From Gambelia wislizenii (Eukaryota > Chordata > Lepidosauria > Squamata > Crotaphytidae), in NCBI GenBank assembly GCA_030847615.1, contig JAUMIR010000001.1, forward strand, positions 162,971,001 through 163,035,000: a stretch of DNA of 64,000 nucleotides. The letters run 5' to 3'. Under the pieces are notes generated by a model. It was given only the letters and a program-made list of their open reading frames with translations. It had not been told where the DNA came from and searched no databases. The position numbers and the translations under genes are program-made. The first letter of the stretch is position 1, and every line of letters begins with the position of its first letter. Shown piece after piece: positions 12,503 to 23,414 of the stretch.

Positions 12503-12573
<71 letters not shown>

Positions 12574-12944
12574 AAATGTATAAGTGGTTCTTTCCTGGCT
12601 AGTTTGAGGGGCCTACAATAGTTTCACCATCTTCTTGCTACTAAGTTTTCAGTGCTAAGATTTCTGGCTGTACAGATGCATTACGTTTTAACATCAATTT
12701 TTCATCTAGGCACGCATCAAAATTTATATTTTGAATGCAAAGGCTTTGTGCTTATAGCCTATGGCCTGGGATGGTATACCTGCTGAGAAAAAACTATATA
12801 TTATATTTTATATCATTTCCTTTTTTATAAGAAAGTATCAAAAATTTGAGATTTCAAAAATTCAACAGCAGAAGAAACTGATCCAAACTGATTTGTCTAC
12901 CCAAGCCTAAAGCTTTTAAAGGATGTAATTCATAAATGGTTGGA
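11915..12944. other. No gene seen; holds a TC microsatellite
   Basis: AT-rich sequence with no supportable gene. The only clear structure is the dinucleotide tract at 12505-12569. Confidence 0.45.
12505..12569. repeat. (TC)n microsatellite, about 32 units
   Basis: Uninterrupted TC dinucleotides run for about 65 bp. Confidence 0.95.
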
Positions 12945-13140
12945 TATGACTCTGGAGAAACATAATGGATTCCAAATGGCAAGGGAGTTAGGCAAGGCTG
13001 CATTTATCACCCTATCTCTTTAACTTGTACACTGCACGTATCATATGTAAAGCAGGATTTGACTTGGAGGAAGGAGACATGAAAATTGGAGGAAGGAACA
13101 GCAACTATTTATTCAGGGACAATATTCTGCGTATATAGCA
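12945..13140 (+). mobile_element. RTE/BovB-type LINE reverse transcriptase fragment
   Basis: Translated in shifting frames, this stretch matches the RT region around the conserved RQGC.LSPYLFNLYT and AGFDLEEGDMKIGGRN blocks of RTE/BovB-type LINEs. The frame is broken and the catalytic YADD motif is not preserved. It is a short, 5'- and 3'-truncated relic. Confidence 0.6.
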
Positions 13141-13423
13141 CAACTTACCTTTGTGTGTGTCACCCGCAGGACTTGAACTGTAACCCTGACTGAAAAGAAA
13201 GACAAGTGGTGTAAGAATTTTTGCTTATCAGCTGCTAATTACAAAAATTAACAGCTAATTACAGCTGCTAATTACAAAAATGCATACCATGGCATACTTG
13301 CCATGGTATGTCTTCCTCCACAAAGTCCTGTTTTGCTATTTCATCATGTGTGGTGGTGATTCTGCATTTTAAGAAGCTATGCCAGTGAAGCACAGGTGCT
13401 GGCAGGTTCTACCAAGCTAGTAT
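13141..13423. other. Short tandem repeat and a perfect hairpin, no gene
   Basis: GCTGCTAATTACAAAAA-type units repeat at about 13229-13281. Immediately after is a perfect hairpin at 13283-13310 (CATACCATGGCA, 4-bp loop, TGCCATGGTATG). Confidence 0.6.
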
Positions 13424-13853
13424 GGACTTTATCAGACACAGCAAATATGGTGTCATAACAACACCTAATGAATGCCAAAGGGTGTCAATAACACACAATG
13501 TTGTGCTTTTGTGATTTTGTGTGGTCAATAAGGCGTTCTTTTTTATTGATGGGCCAAGCTGTCAATAGATCAGCCTTGGCCTTTTGCCATGATTGTGAGT
13601 GTGAAAGCAGGTTCCATTCTGCTGGTGTGATTCCAGCATCAATGGGCAGTCCCTGACAGAACACTTCCAGGTGGGCATGTGAAAACTAGCCATGGGACAC
13701 TCTTTTTATGAAGCTCCCCAGTTTACTTGGATGTTTTTAAGTTTGTTTTTGTGCTCGTGTGTTTGTTTTGTTTTTAATTTAGCTTTTTTTTATTTCTAAG
13801 TGCTCTCTATCTACATATCTGAAAGTCAAAGGAAGGTGGTCTGTCAGTCATCC
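13424..13853. mobile_element. CTTTATCAG-family element, internally shortened, 430 bp
   Basis: GGACTTTATCAGACACAGC at the left, preceded by TAT, and a decayed right end GGTCTGTCAGTCATCC followed by TAC. The interior shares GATGGGCCAAGCTGTCAAT and ACACTTCCAGGTGGG blocks with the roughly 580-bp copies but lacks part of their right half. Confidence 0.7.
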
Positions 13854-14437
13854 TACTGAAAGACACCCCCAGTTCCCAATTCCTGGCTAGTCCAGAATTT
13901 CTTTGTTCAGTCATTGGGAACTATCTGAACACAAATGTTCCTTTTGTCTAGATTGCAACTTCAAAGGCATTTTTCCTATAAAAACCCTGGAAAAGTCAAT
14001 TCAGCATGCTCAGGCCCCTTGCATTCCCCCCCTCCATACCAGTCTGAACTGCCTTCTCTTCCCCCTCCCTCTTCTTCTCTGAACCCCGCAGGAAGGAGGC
14101 CTGTTAATACTTCCTGACTCTTGCCTGGTATTCTGCCGAACAGGCACTCCCTTCCTCCATCTCTGTAACCTTAACTCCCCATTTTAGTTTCTCTCAACCC
14201 ACTTTTGGTGCATCAGCTTTTTGTTACTCCCAAGGAATCCTTCTCTTTAGGATCAGGTGCAGTATAGCCTCGAAGCCTCGAAACCTCAATCTAATCCCCT
14301 TCTTACTGTTTCCCGCCTTACTTCAATAGTGTTGTGTGTTTGATAGATGAATGCTTGCATTTGTGTGAATGTGCTATTAAACAGTTCAATAAAGTTTCTG
14401 CAGATTATGTTTGGTCACTGGCTCCATGTTTCTCCTG

Positions 14438-15410
14438 GGACTCTTTTACACAGCAGTTTTTATTCCAGGAAAAGCGAGATATCTTCATCCCGAGTTTGTC
14501 TCTTATTGTTTACACGATTTGTCACAGGTAGCATAAGTCTCGGTTTTGGGATTTGTTGTTCTGAGTACCTCCATCCTGGGATAGGGGCACACAACAAAGC
14601 AGTATTTTGATTGGTTGGACTTTGGAGGGGACTGGCTTGCAAGGGAAGCCTGGCAATTCTGGATCCTCCATTTTTGGATTGGTCAGTCTCGGATAACCAC
14701 CCCTCCCCTGCCGGCCACAGCTACTCTTGCCTCTAAAGAGAACCCCTATTCCCTGCCCCCACTTTTTTCCTTCAAATAGAAAGCAATGCTTTAAGTTCTG
14801 TCTGTCCCCCCACTCCTCCACCCACTTCTTTTCCTTCCAATAGAAAGCAATGCTTTAAGTACTGTCTGTCCCCCCACTTCTCCCCCTCACTGCTTTCCTT
14901 TCTAATATAAAACAATTCTTTAAGTTCTGTCTGTCCCCTCACTCCTCCCCCCACTTTTTTCTTCCAATAGAAAGCAATGCTTTAAGTTCTGTCTGTCCCC
15001 CCCACTGCTCCCCCACTTCTTTTCCTTCCAATAGAAAGCAATGCTTTAAGCGAGGCTGAGCCACAGCCCGGAGGAGAAGGGAGGGAGGAAACGGTGGCTC
15101 TCAGCTGGCTGCAGCTTCTGCCAGCCTGGCATCAAGAATTGCAAGGCTTCCCTTGCAAGCCGGCCCCCTCCACAGTCCGACCAATCAATATTCAGCCCAT
15201 GTCCCGGGATGGTTCCTGATTGTTCAGACAACCAATAGCATGGGTTGTCTCGGACTTTCCTAAAAGTGTCCTGAAAAATAGAGGGGTGGAAAGGCTCAGA
15301 TTAACTGGGCATTTTGCTACCCCCTCCTTCTGAATAGCCCATGATGTGTGTGAACTACTAGGGATTGACACGAATTCTTCTCGGGCTTTTTTTGTTGTGT
15401 AAACATTCCC
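14438..15410. mobile_element. TTTACAC-family DNA transposon with internal minisatellite, 973 bp
   Basis: The left end GGACTCTTTTACACAGC pairs with the right end GTGTAAACATTCCC. CTG copies flank it (14435-14437 and 15411-15413). Subterminal TGATTGGTTGGAC (14609-14620) has an inverted partner GTCCGACCAATCAATA (15175-15190). TTGCAAGGGAAGCCTGGCAA-like sequence near the left is likewise mirrored near 15140-15165. The centre is a tandem repeat (listed separately). No transposase is encoded. Confidence 0.8.
14765..15050. repeat. Minisatellite, about 64-bp unit, 4-5 copies
   Basis: Each unit holds TTCCAATAGAAAGCAATGC, then TTTAAGTTCTGTCTGTCC, then a C-rich block. Copies begin near 14769, 14832, 14896, 14960 and 15025, with point differences. 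It lies wholly inside the transposon at 14438-15410. Confidence 0.9.
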
Positions 15411-15485
15411 CTGAGCTCCACTGGTATACACAGGTCAAAGATCTTGTATGTTATGCAGCCTCTTATCACTCCCTATTGTGAGACA

Positions 15486-15994
15486 CATGTGCACCTTTTC
15501 CACAGACTCAAGGGTTTTGCATAACACTGGTTTTGAAAGTTTCTACTAGGGCTATAAACTAACTTTTTTTAAAAAAAAAGTCATTAATTCTCTGCCTTTT
15601 CACTGAACAATTAAATACAGATTTATCTGTACACTGTCATGTCTTCAATGCAGATGTCTTTTTGAAGGAAGTATTGCAAAACTTAGCACTTTATAAACAA
15701 AAGATGTCATTCATAGTAAGAAGAAAAAGCAATCACTTTTCACTGCTTGTTGCACTAACACATCAAAATTCAAACAGCCTAAGAAACTACAGGGAAAGCT
15801 TAATTTTCTGTCACTTCAGTTAAAACTTGTTCTGAATCATTCAAGCTGACAACCAGCAATGAAACCATGCAGGTTGTCAACAGGTTATGCACAGTTACCT
15901 GAGAGTCTTGATAAATACATGAGAACTTGCTGCTGCATAGGTATGCATACAATCAGGCTGGTGATTAATTTTTCAAGTAAAGTTTGCAATCTTA
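15486..15994. other. AT-rich stretch without a recognisable gene
   Basis: No coding or repeat structure that I can support. Confidence 0.4.
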
Positions 15995-16499
15995 GGGTTT
16001 GTCTAGATGGGCTTTTTACCCTGTCTTGTCCCTCACCTTGGAGCCCTGTAGTCCATACAATGCAGGGCTTTGCCCATTTTGCCCTTGGGCAGTCCTGACG
16101 ACACCCAGAGCAAAGAAGGGGGAAGAAAGGGGGAAACTGTTAAAATGTTTTATTTTAACACCAGGGAAAAATGGATTGGGAACACAGAAGTCCATACCTG
16201 CAATGCCAGCCCATATATGCAGCCGCCTCCACTGCCTTTTGCATTGCTCACTTAAAGCCAGGAAGGAGGCCCATAACTTGATCAAGACTGGTCACATGCA
16301 GGGGGACTTGATCATATGCTGTGGGCTTTCTTCCTGGCTTCAGAGAGAACGACACAGAAGATAGTGGAGACGGCCATTAGCATGGGCTTGTGTGCCATGT
16401 GGACTTCCTCACATTTAGGTAATGGGGGAAACAGGCCTGATCAGGGGCCAGAAAATGCCAGTGGGAAGCCAGTATATTCTGGCAGGTCTAGAAAAGCCC
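15995..16499. mobile_element. TTTACAC-family-like DNA transposon, 505 bp
   Basis: The left end GGGTTTGTCTAGATGGGC and the reverse complement of the right end, GGGCTTTTCTAGACC, are inverted. The flanks are TTA and TCA (a 3-bp duplication with one change). Several overlapping short frames inside show no known domain. Confidence 0.6.
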
Positions 16500-16502
16500 T
16501 CA

Positions 16503-17200
16503 GTTACCAGTTTCAACATGTGTTCATTCAGTTCTGCACAGGGTGACATGATGTAATAGATTGTTATATCTTCCTCTACATTCTTTTTTGTATTTCCTCT
16601 GATCTTTCTAAACTTGAAGCCAATTTCAATGTTGCTTTACCTTTTTACAAAATTTTACTGCTGGCACTTTGTGTTTTACAGTGAATGTTTAATGCTGTAT
16701 GTTTTGCCTTCAGATTTTATTACTTTGTCTATCTTTAATACAGTGACACATAAGCACTGAAAAATTAACTACCCTTGGAGTATTAAAAAAAAACTTAAAT
16801 CAGGCTTACCTAGTGAATGGCAAAAAAAAAAAAACCCACACAAGTGGGAACACAGGATTCAGGAGTGTTCAGAAAGTATATAAAGTCTAGTAGCTGATTA
16901 TAGGTGTTAGAAAATGTAAGAAATGTTACTGGACCTTTCAAGCAGAGTAATCAAATTGACAAGGCAGCAGCTGAACAAATAACCAGTCATACATCCTCCC
17001 ATATGCACAAAGGGTCAAGCACAGAAAGGAAACAAGATACGTTTTCTTAGTAAAAACATAAAAATAGCTTTCGTTTGGCCATTGGGAAATAATAAAGTTA
17101 ATCTGTTAAAGACTGAAGGGGAAGTATCGAATCTTAGGAGAAATTGATATCTCAGTTTTTATTCTGAAGTGTGTACAATAGTAATGTTTAATAACTGTGT
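16503..17200. other. AT-rich stretch without a recognisable gene
   Basis: Contains A-runs near 16785 and 16822. No gene seen. Confidence 0.4.
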
Positions 17201-17204
17201 TTAA

Positions 17205-17310
17205 TAACTTATGTTTAGAAATTTTTAAATTTTTATTGCAATTGTTCTGTATTGGATCTATAATTTTGATTTTGCTGGTCAATGACCGAATAAATTTATA
17301 CTACTACTAA
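17205..17310 (+). repeat. LINE 3' tail fragment
   Basis: TTTTTATTGCAATTGTT followed by TGCTGGTCAATGACCGAATA and a TAC-rich end resembles the 3' tail of squamate LINEs. There is no coding part. Confidence 0.45.
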
Positions 17311-17520
17311 AAATAGCTTTGCTTACTAATTCTTGCACATAGTCAAATGCAAGACAGAGAGAGAAAAGAAAATGGCTGCAAGTTAGAGCAATATAGGAAG
17401 AGGATGAGTGTGGAAAAGCAAACTGACAGGAAATCTGCAACAACACAAGCTAGGAGTCAGCAAACACAGACTTTCACAGGTTGCTAACTCCCAACAATAA
17501 GTGATATGCTGAAAAACCTA

Positions 17521-17841
17521 GGACTTTATCATACACACTTAAAAAAAAAACTGAGGAGGTCAGGAGGAGCACACCACTGTACTGCTCCCAGCGGTTGATA
17601 CCGCACACCCCGTCCTCCTCCTGTCCTTCCTCCATGCTGGAGGGATGAAAAAGGTGCCATTTTTCATTGATGGAAATTTCCATCAATAAAAAGCGGAACC
17701 TTTTTCATCCCTCTAGCACAGAGGGAGAACAAATGAAGGACGAGAGGAGGACGGCGTCATGCAGTATCACCAGCCTGTAGCAGTACAGTGGTGTCCTCCT
17801 CCCAACCTTCCCAGGGGTTGGGGTTGCATCTGATAATCTGC
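17521..17841. mobile_element. Palindromic CTTTATCAG-family element, 321 bp
   Basis: GGACTTTATCATACAC at the left, TCTGATAATCTGC at the right, and perfect CTA copies outside (17518-17520 and 17842-17844). The arms pair along most of the length around the centre TTGATGGAAATTTCCATCAA (17667-17686). The arms differ by more substitutions than in the copy at 60826. Confidence 0.85.
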
Positions 17842-18019
17842 CTAGAAAGGGTTCTTGGATTTATGTTAGATATGTCAACAGAGGATGGTGGCTCTGATGG
17901 CAGTACCTCCATCCACCTATCTCCAAAAGAGTTTCAGTGCCTTAGGTAGTTCCTTTGAGGTTCAGACTAAACTCCAGAGCTGATTTACTGGTCTGCTGAC
18001 ATCAGAACCACTAGCCTTC

Positions 18020-18275
18020 AGTGTATAATTCAGTGAAGATGTTGCCTCAGTGCATGACTGCAGTTTTTTAAAAAAGTGAATTCCACTTTTGGCATAATTA
18101 GAGAGGAGACTGAAAATAAAACTGCCAGTGTCATCCTGCCCTTATACAAATCCATGGTGTGACAACATCTGGCATACTGTATACAAGTCTGGTGACCACA
18201 CCTTCTAAAAACATATTGAACAACAGAAAAGGCCAAGCAAAATGATCAAGGGACTGGAGCAATTGCTGCATGAGA
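18020..18275 (+). mobile_element. CR1-type LINE fragment (C-terminal coding region)
   Basis: The order AAAACTGCCAGTGTCATCC, CTTATACAAATCCATGGTG, CATACTGTATACAAGTCTGG, ATGATCAAGGGACTGGAGCA matches the well-conserved 3' coding part of CR1 ORF2, which encodes an LYKS.V / YC.QVW-type block. Frameshifts and a stop break it. It is a truncated, inactive copy. Confidence 0.75.
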
Positions 18276-19115
18276 AAAAGTTTCAGTCTCTCAGCTCAGC
18301 TTAAAATTCTTAATTTTAAGTGTGGTGGGGCAGTGGGGAGGCAGGTTGTAATTGATGGATTTCAGGATGCTAGTTAAACAAATAAGAAACAAAGGCATTT
18401 TAGAGTAACCAGCTATTAGATTGTGACAAGAAACCACTTTGATAACACCAACAACATAAGTCAATGCATACTTGCTTGGAAGTAAGGCCATGAAGTCAAA
18501 TCAAGATTATTTGCACACAAGTGCTCATGGGTGTGGAATCTTAACAGACAATATAACTTGAAATAGCTAGCCTAGAATCAGGCATAGGGGAAGAAATGAC
18601 AAATGAAGTCAAACTCTAATAGTCTTCAAGATAGTGTTTGTTCAAAAGTATGGGGAGAAGGGAAATGTTAATTTCCAGTAACATGTTCCCATCTCCCTTT
18701 CCTTCTCTGGATCCCTCAAAGATACAACACCTGTTCCTTTTTTGCCAAAGATGTTTGTTTATTTCTTCTTTTTAGCTGAGACTTCATCATACATTTTCAT
18801 AGATGTGAGAGCTGATCTACTGTAGAAAGATGGTTAGTTGGGAGGAGAAATTACTACCCAGATATCTCTCTCTCTCTCTCTCTCTCTCTCTTAGAGGAAT
18901 AGGTCTATTAAAAAGGGCACCATTCTGCCTTCTCTTTCTCCATCCTTCCCCCATAACACTTTCAAAATAGGGTATGTGTTTTATGTGCCATCAAAATGAG
19001 AAGACACAGTCCTGATACAGTTGAATCAATGGTACTGCTTCAAATTGGCAGAGAGGAATGCCAATTTCCCCCTCCTATTTTCTTTTAAATCCCTACTAGT
19101 AGAAAATTAAATGTA
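18276..19115. other. No gene seen; holds a TC microsatellite
   Basis: AT-rich. The only clear structure is (TC)n at 18865-18892. Confidence 0.45.
18865..18892. repeat. (TC)n microsatellite
   Basis: About 14 TC units. Confidence 0.9.
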
Positions 19116-19376
19116 CAGGTTCCCCCAACACCTATCTACAGAATCAATATCTGGGGTTTCACTTATCCACAGCTGGAAAAATAGGGACACATAACATTGA
19201 GTTGTGCTGGAAAATGGATAGAGAGGTATCCTCTCTAGGAATTGTAAAGTCCTCCAATGAAACTCTATGGTATGTTTGTACCAGAAGTCCTTCAATAGTG
19301 TTTGCTATTATCTGCAGTTTCACTTATAAATGGAAAGTCTAGGAATGTATCCCTCACAGATACGGGGAGCAACTTA
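19116..19376. mobile_element. pogo/Tigger-like MITE, 261 bp
   Basis: CAGGTTCCCCCAACACC at the left and GATACGGGGAGCAACTTA at the right are imperfect inverted ends, flanked by TA on both sides. The interior (GGGTTTCACTTATCCACAG; GTTTGCTATTATCTGCAG) resembles short Tc1/mariner-pogo elements of vertebrates. It has no transposase frame. Confidence 0.6.
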
Positions 19377-20248
19377 TAACATGAAGTGGTCTGGCAAGAA
19401 CATTTTTTCCTGATATGTGTTAGGTATTACTTTCCAACAGGTTTAATGTGGGCAAGCATTCAAAAACTGTTTCCATCACTTGGCACTTGATATGAAATAT
19501 TCTAGGCTATGTTTCAAGATTCTCACTTCCTCTTCCCCTTTTTTATGACCATGGTGCCATTTAAGGAGAACCAAGCTTCCCTTCCAGTGCTATGCTCCCA
19601 CGGGGGAGTAGAAGCCACACCCCTGCTTTGCTCTTTTATGACAAATTTCACAGGACTGGGGGGAAATCAACACTTCTTCCCCTGACTTCTCAGAGGAAGA
19701 AACCCCATTTCTTCTTCCTCCTTGTTCCTGTTCTTAACTGGGCTGAGTAAGAAAGACAAAGCCCAGCCTATCTCCCTTGCAGATATACCATCTCCACTTC
19801 AACCTCCAATACCCATCTCCCTCCCCAGTTTGCCCTTGTATGTTTTGGGAAACCCATGGCATGATCCTTGGTCTGAGAGAGTCTGGTAAAGGCATGCCCA
19901 GTTTTTCCAACACCAAGGGGACTCAACCACTCTTTAAAATCTTGAAGCAATACATATTCTGAGGAAATAAGTAAGGGGGGAGTATGAGTGTGGCAATAGT
20001 GTCACAATTGTGACTAAGTAGTGAAATTATTGCCATGATCACACACACACACACACACACACTTACTTTATCAGGCATCAGCTGCATGGGGGGGAGGAGA
20101 TCCATTCTGCCATTGCGGGGAGGAGAGATTACTTATATTAGTTAAATATACTTAGTTAATTAGCTGATATAGAATACTGGCCATGCTTCTCAAGTGTTAA
20201 GAAACCCTGATGAGAAGAATCTTGGACTGATAAGAATCTTTGTAGTTT
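19377..20248. other. No gene seen; holds a CA microsatellite
   Basis: Dinucleotide CA tract at 20040-20062. The frames here are short and overlapping without domains. CTTTATCAG at 20065 lacks partner ends. Confidence 0.4.
20040..20062. repeat. (CA)n microsatellite
   Basis: About 11 CA units. Confidence 0.9.
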
Positions 20249-20560
20249 TGGACTTATTCTAGACAAAATTCACAAGTGGTTGTTTTTCATAGAAACTGCA
20301 TTTTATGTTGTGCAAACATAATATTTCTGCACAGAAATATTATTTTCTACAAGGTAAACAGCTGTTTCCTGTGCAGAAAATGTGGTAGCTGGAGACTTAT
20401 TCTATACAAATTCATACATACTTGTTTTGAGCAGAAACAGCATTTTTCAGCTCAAGCATTTTCTGTGAAGAAAGCAATATTTATGCAGAGTAATATTGTT
20501 TTCTATGTGAAACAGCAATGTTCAAATTTTGCACAGAATAAAACCCAAATTGCAAAAAAG
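20249..20560 (+). repeat. Degenerate tandem repeat, about 145-bp period
   Basis: GACTTATTCTAGACAAAATT (20249) recurs as GACTTATTCTATACAAATTC (about 20394). It is followed each time by a TTGTTTT..AGAAAC..GCATTTT segment and a GCACAGAAATATT / GCAGAGTAATATT segment. A 133-residue frame (20276-20677) runs through it, with repeated Cys- and Phe-rich residues that reflect the DNA repeat. I do not consider it a gene. Confidence 0.55.
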
Positions 20561-20819
20561 ATCTTTGAAAACCACACAGTTTTTGAAGGCATTCTTGCAG
20601 TGGGAAGAAAATTGTTAAAGGCACCAACTGTTTCCTTTGAGAAGAAAATAATTGAAGAATTGCATCCCTACAGCTGATTCCCTAGCAGTTTTCACTGGCA
20701 TTCCTCGTTATAGCTTTATTTGCTGCATTGGAAATAATCTTATAGTCCAATTAGAAGCGGAACTTGGAAGTAATCCTTTCTTACTAAACATTGATAAAGT
20801 ATCTCCCCTTCCATTTCCT

Positions 20820-20841
20820 CACACACACACACACACACACA
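20820..20841. repeat. (CA)n microsatellite
   Basis: About 11 CA units. Confidence 0.9.
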
Positions 20842-21981
20842 AATCTCACAGTAAATGGGCAAACTCTTATTTACATTGTTTGGCTTATTTCCACATCTTT
20901 TCAGAGAAGCAAGTATTGTTCATCCTACATGCACATTATTTGAGAGCAACAAGCTTTGTACCAGCTAGTTTAAAAAAATAGAGACAATAATGGGAAATTT
21001 CTTATTCCTTTCATCATGTAACTTCTCTTTTAAGGTACTTTTAAAAGGATGCTTAAAGCTCAAGAGGACTATTGAGAAGATCTAAATTGCCATGAGTAGG
21101 AAGATTTCTCAGGCTGATGACTGATGGATGGGGGGGAAAGCTCAAGGGATTTCAGAAGTGTGAATTTTTTGGTCTCTGAATGCAGCATGTAGTACAGTAT
21201 CAGCTGCACCAAGCTATGTACATGCCATACGAATAGAAAAATCTTGGAGAAAATATATTTGAAATTATATATGCCATACATAAGGTTGTTGACATTCTAC
21301 ATAATGATCCAAACCAGTATAGAGCTTTAGAGACTGATTAAAAATTTATAAAAAATTGAGATGTGAGAGCCATCTGGTACACTGATTTTTGCTCCATGGG
21401 AAGTCCTAAAATGTTTGCTAATAGCGAGCTATCACCATGTGGTCCCAGCAACAGTAAATAAGATGCAGTTTGAATAATGATTTTACCTTGTGAAACAAGA
21501 ACCGTGATGACATTCTGCCAGTTTCATTCATTCTGCAAAATTTTAGGTTTTTTTTTCCTTTTTACTCCAGACCCTTCTCTGCAACTCCCATTGGATTCTG
21601 AATACATTATCTTTACAAGTAGGAAGTATTGTCAGTTTACTACAAATGGTCCCAAGACTGCTGTACTAATGTACAAGAATGAAATCTGCTTCTGTTAGCA
21701 TAAACTCCCGTTTTCTCTGGTCTGCAGAATCTTTTTTTAAAAAGAAAGAAAGAGGCTTCATTGCTATCTTGAGTTGAAAGGCAAAGCTAAAGCTGGTGAA
21801 TGCTTAAACTGGATAGAATCATCTCAGTAAAAATGATAACTGTCACTCATTTCTTGTTTCTGTTTCAAATGTTGTCACCAAAAGCTACCGATTATACATT
21901 TAACCTATAATGGTGCTTATTGAAAAATTCATAAATCTCAGGGGGAAATACCATGATTCTCAAAAGCATCTTTACACACAC

Positions 21982-22047
21982 ATCAGTCAAAAATATATTC
22001 AGAGGTAGCCATGTTGGTTACCTCTGAATTAAAAATCAGTCAAAAAT
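21982..22047. repeat. 40-bp hairpin insertion between 13-bp direct repeats
   Basis: ATCAGTCAAAAAT occurs at 21982-21994 and again at 22035-22047. Between them lies a hairpin: ATTCAGAGGTA (21997-22007), an 11-bp loop, TACCTCTGAAT (22019-22029). The loop side resembles the start of a dispersed vertebrate repeat (TTCAGAGGTAGCCATGTTGG). Confidence 0.7.
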
Positions 22048-22404
22048 GTTGATTTTGCCCATTTTGGGTCATTTCACTTAAGCAAATAGTACATACAATT
22101 TGGGCAGATATGACACTCTCTTGGCTATCTATGGAGGACCAACTAGAATCTTGAGTTCACAAGTCACAACATTTATGTCCCTTACCATGCATGCTACTCA
22201 GTGACCTGCAAACCTTTTGTATAAAGTAAAATTTAAATGTGGAGGCAGTGGGTACAGGTGTTTGTCCCTGCCATATCCACCACCCAGCCACCCACCACAT
22301 GTTAGAATAGCTTCACTTTGTGGAAAGAGATAAACATTTTCAGTATCACAAGTAGAGGGATAAATATGAATAAGAGTTCATGTTGTTTATTTAATTTATA
22401 TACC

Positions 22405-22757
22405 TGTGATGTGCTAAGAACACACGCTCACATTCACTCAATAAGAATTCTTTATTGGTAAGGAAACATGTGTCAGGAACGTAGAACAAAGCTGAAACTA
22501 AACACAAACTAGCACAAACCCCAGATAAACCCTTACAGCATGAGAATGGCATTTAGGGAGAAGAAACGGTCTGGCCAGCACCTGGAGCTGTGACCTTGAA
22601 TTGCTGTGGAGAACAGTGTTCCCAGGCCAACAAGGTGGGTTGGCACCCCTCCAAAGACAGAGAGGCCCAAGCAAAGAAAACAGGCCAAAGCCAGCCTCAT
22701 GTTAGGGTCCTCCATGAATTCCACTCTAAACCCCAGAATTCAGGGATGAGCCTGACA
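22405..22757 (-). repeat. 3' LTR of the gypsy element, 353 bp
   Basis: Read on the minus strand it begins TGTCAGGCTCATCCC and ends CTTAGCACATCACA, with the TG...CA ends typical of LTRs. It is aligned base for base with the 5' LTR over 316 bp without a gap. Confidence 0.95.
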
Positions 22758-22790
22758 TACCGCCCTCCTGAAGAGAAACTCCCCCCCCCC
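22758..22790 (-). promoter_or_regulatory. Polypurine tract (plus-strand primer) next to the 3' LTR
   Basis: On the minus strand a run of ten G is followed by AGTTTCTCTTCAGGAGGGCG just before the LTR start. Its position and purine bias fit the polypurine tract used for second-strand synthesis. Confidence 0.65.
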
Positions 22791-22794
22791 TTCA

Positions 22795-22955
22795 GCTCGG
22801 CTTATCAGGAAAGCGGGCATGGAACTTTTGTAATAAGCGCGGAGCATTCACATGTTCAACATTAACCCACTCAGCCTGGCCCAAAGGCAAATGTTTCCAT
22901 TTCACCAGATATTGTAAGCCCCCTCCTGTGTACTTGAGAGTCCAATACATCAGAA
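22795..22955 (-). pseudogene. Chromodomain at the C-terminus of gypsy pol
   Basis: Residues about 66-116 of the frame at 22792-23148 hold the aromatic-rich motif YLVKWKHLP followed by EWVNVEHV and a helical LLQKFHARF end. This is the shape of a chromodomain, which in this retrotransposon group directs integration to marked chromatin. It is in a different frame from the preceding GPY/F module, so a frameshift separates them. The first half of the frame is a shadow of the other module. Confidence 0.85.
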
Positions 22956-23347
22956 ATTTCAAAATGTTGATCTTTGTCGACCAGGATAGGACGGGGTGCA
23001 GGTTCCGGATCTTGATGATAACAATCCGAAAGGCACACTGGCTTGAGTAAGCTAGAATGAAACACAGGGTGGACATTACAGTACAGCTTGGGCAGTGATA
23101 GTTCAAAAGCGACGGGATTAATTTCCCTAACAATAGGAAAAGGACCAATATATTTAGGCCCCAACTTCTTCAAGGGTTGTGGGCTCTTAAGGAATTTGGT
23201 GGACAAGAACACCAAGTCCCCTATTCCGTACTTTGGGGTAGGGTCACGTTTCTGGTCGGCATAATGCTTATAACGTGTTTTTGCAAAGTCCAAAGTCGAT
23301 ACAACTTTCGACCATGCTTCCCTAATGTTTTCACTCCATTGGGTCAC
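22871..23347 (-). pseudogene. Integrase C-terminal region with GPY/F module
   Basis: A 158-residue frame. It includes a GDLVFLSTKFLK-type stretch (residues 43-54) and the GPY/F signature GPKYIGPFPIV (63-73), then a HPVFHSSLLKP block (93-103) typical of gypsy integrases. These bind DNA and lie between the catalytic core and the chromodomain. The frame is disconnected from the core upstream and from the chromodomain downstream. Confidence 0.9.
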
Positions 23348-23414
23348 CGAGACCAGGTCCTTTGAAGTCCCCTCCCCTAAAGGCAGAGGGTTAAAGTCTT
23401 GCCCTGAAACAATT

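Larger units (their letters stand above)
14325..15485. repeat. LTR-like repeat interrupted by a transposon
   Basis: The pieces 14325-14437 and 15411-15485 join across the inserted element at 14438-15410. Joined, they resemble 27835-27990: both have an AATAAA-type signal, then CACTGGTATACACAGG / GTACTGGTATACACCGG, then AAAGATC(T/C)TG. The polyadenylation-like signal suggests the R-U5 part of an LTR, but I cannot see termini. Confidence 0.35.
20561..22404. other. AT-rich stretch, no gene; CA microsatellite and one small hairpin insertion
   Basis: (CA)n lies at 20820-20841. At 21982-22047 a 40-bp hairpin-bearing segment is bounded by a 13-bp direct repeat (listed separately). Otherwise nothing supportable. 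Confidence 0.4.

Noticed and set aside
20065..20090. CTTTATCAG motif as another transposon end
   Set aside because: The base context is ACTTACTTTATCAGGC, not GGACTTTATCAGAC, and no partner end or target duplication is visible.
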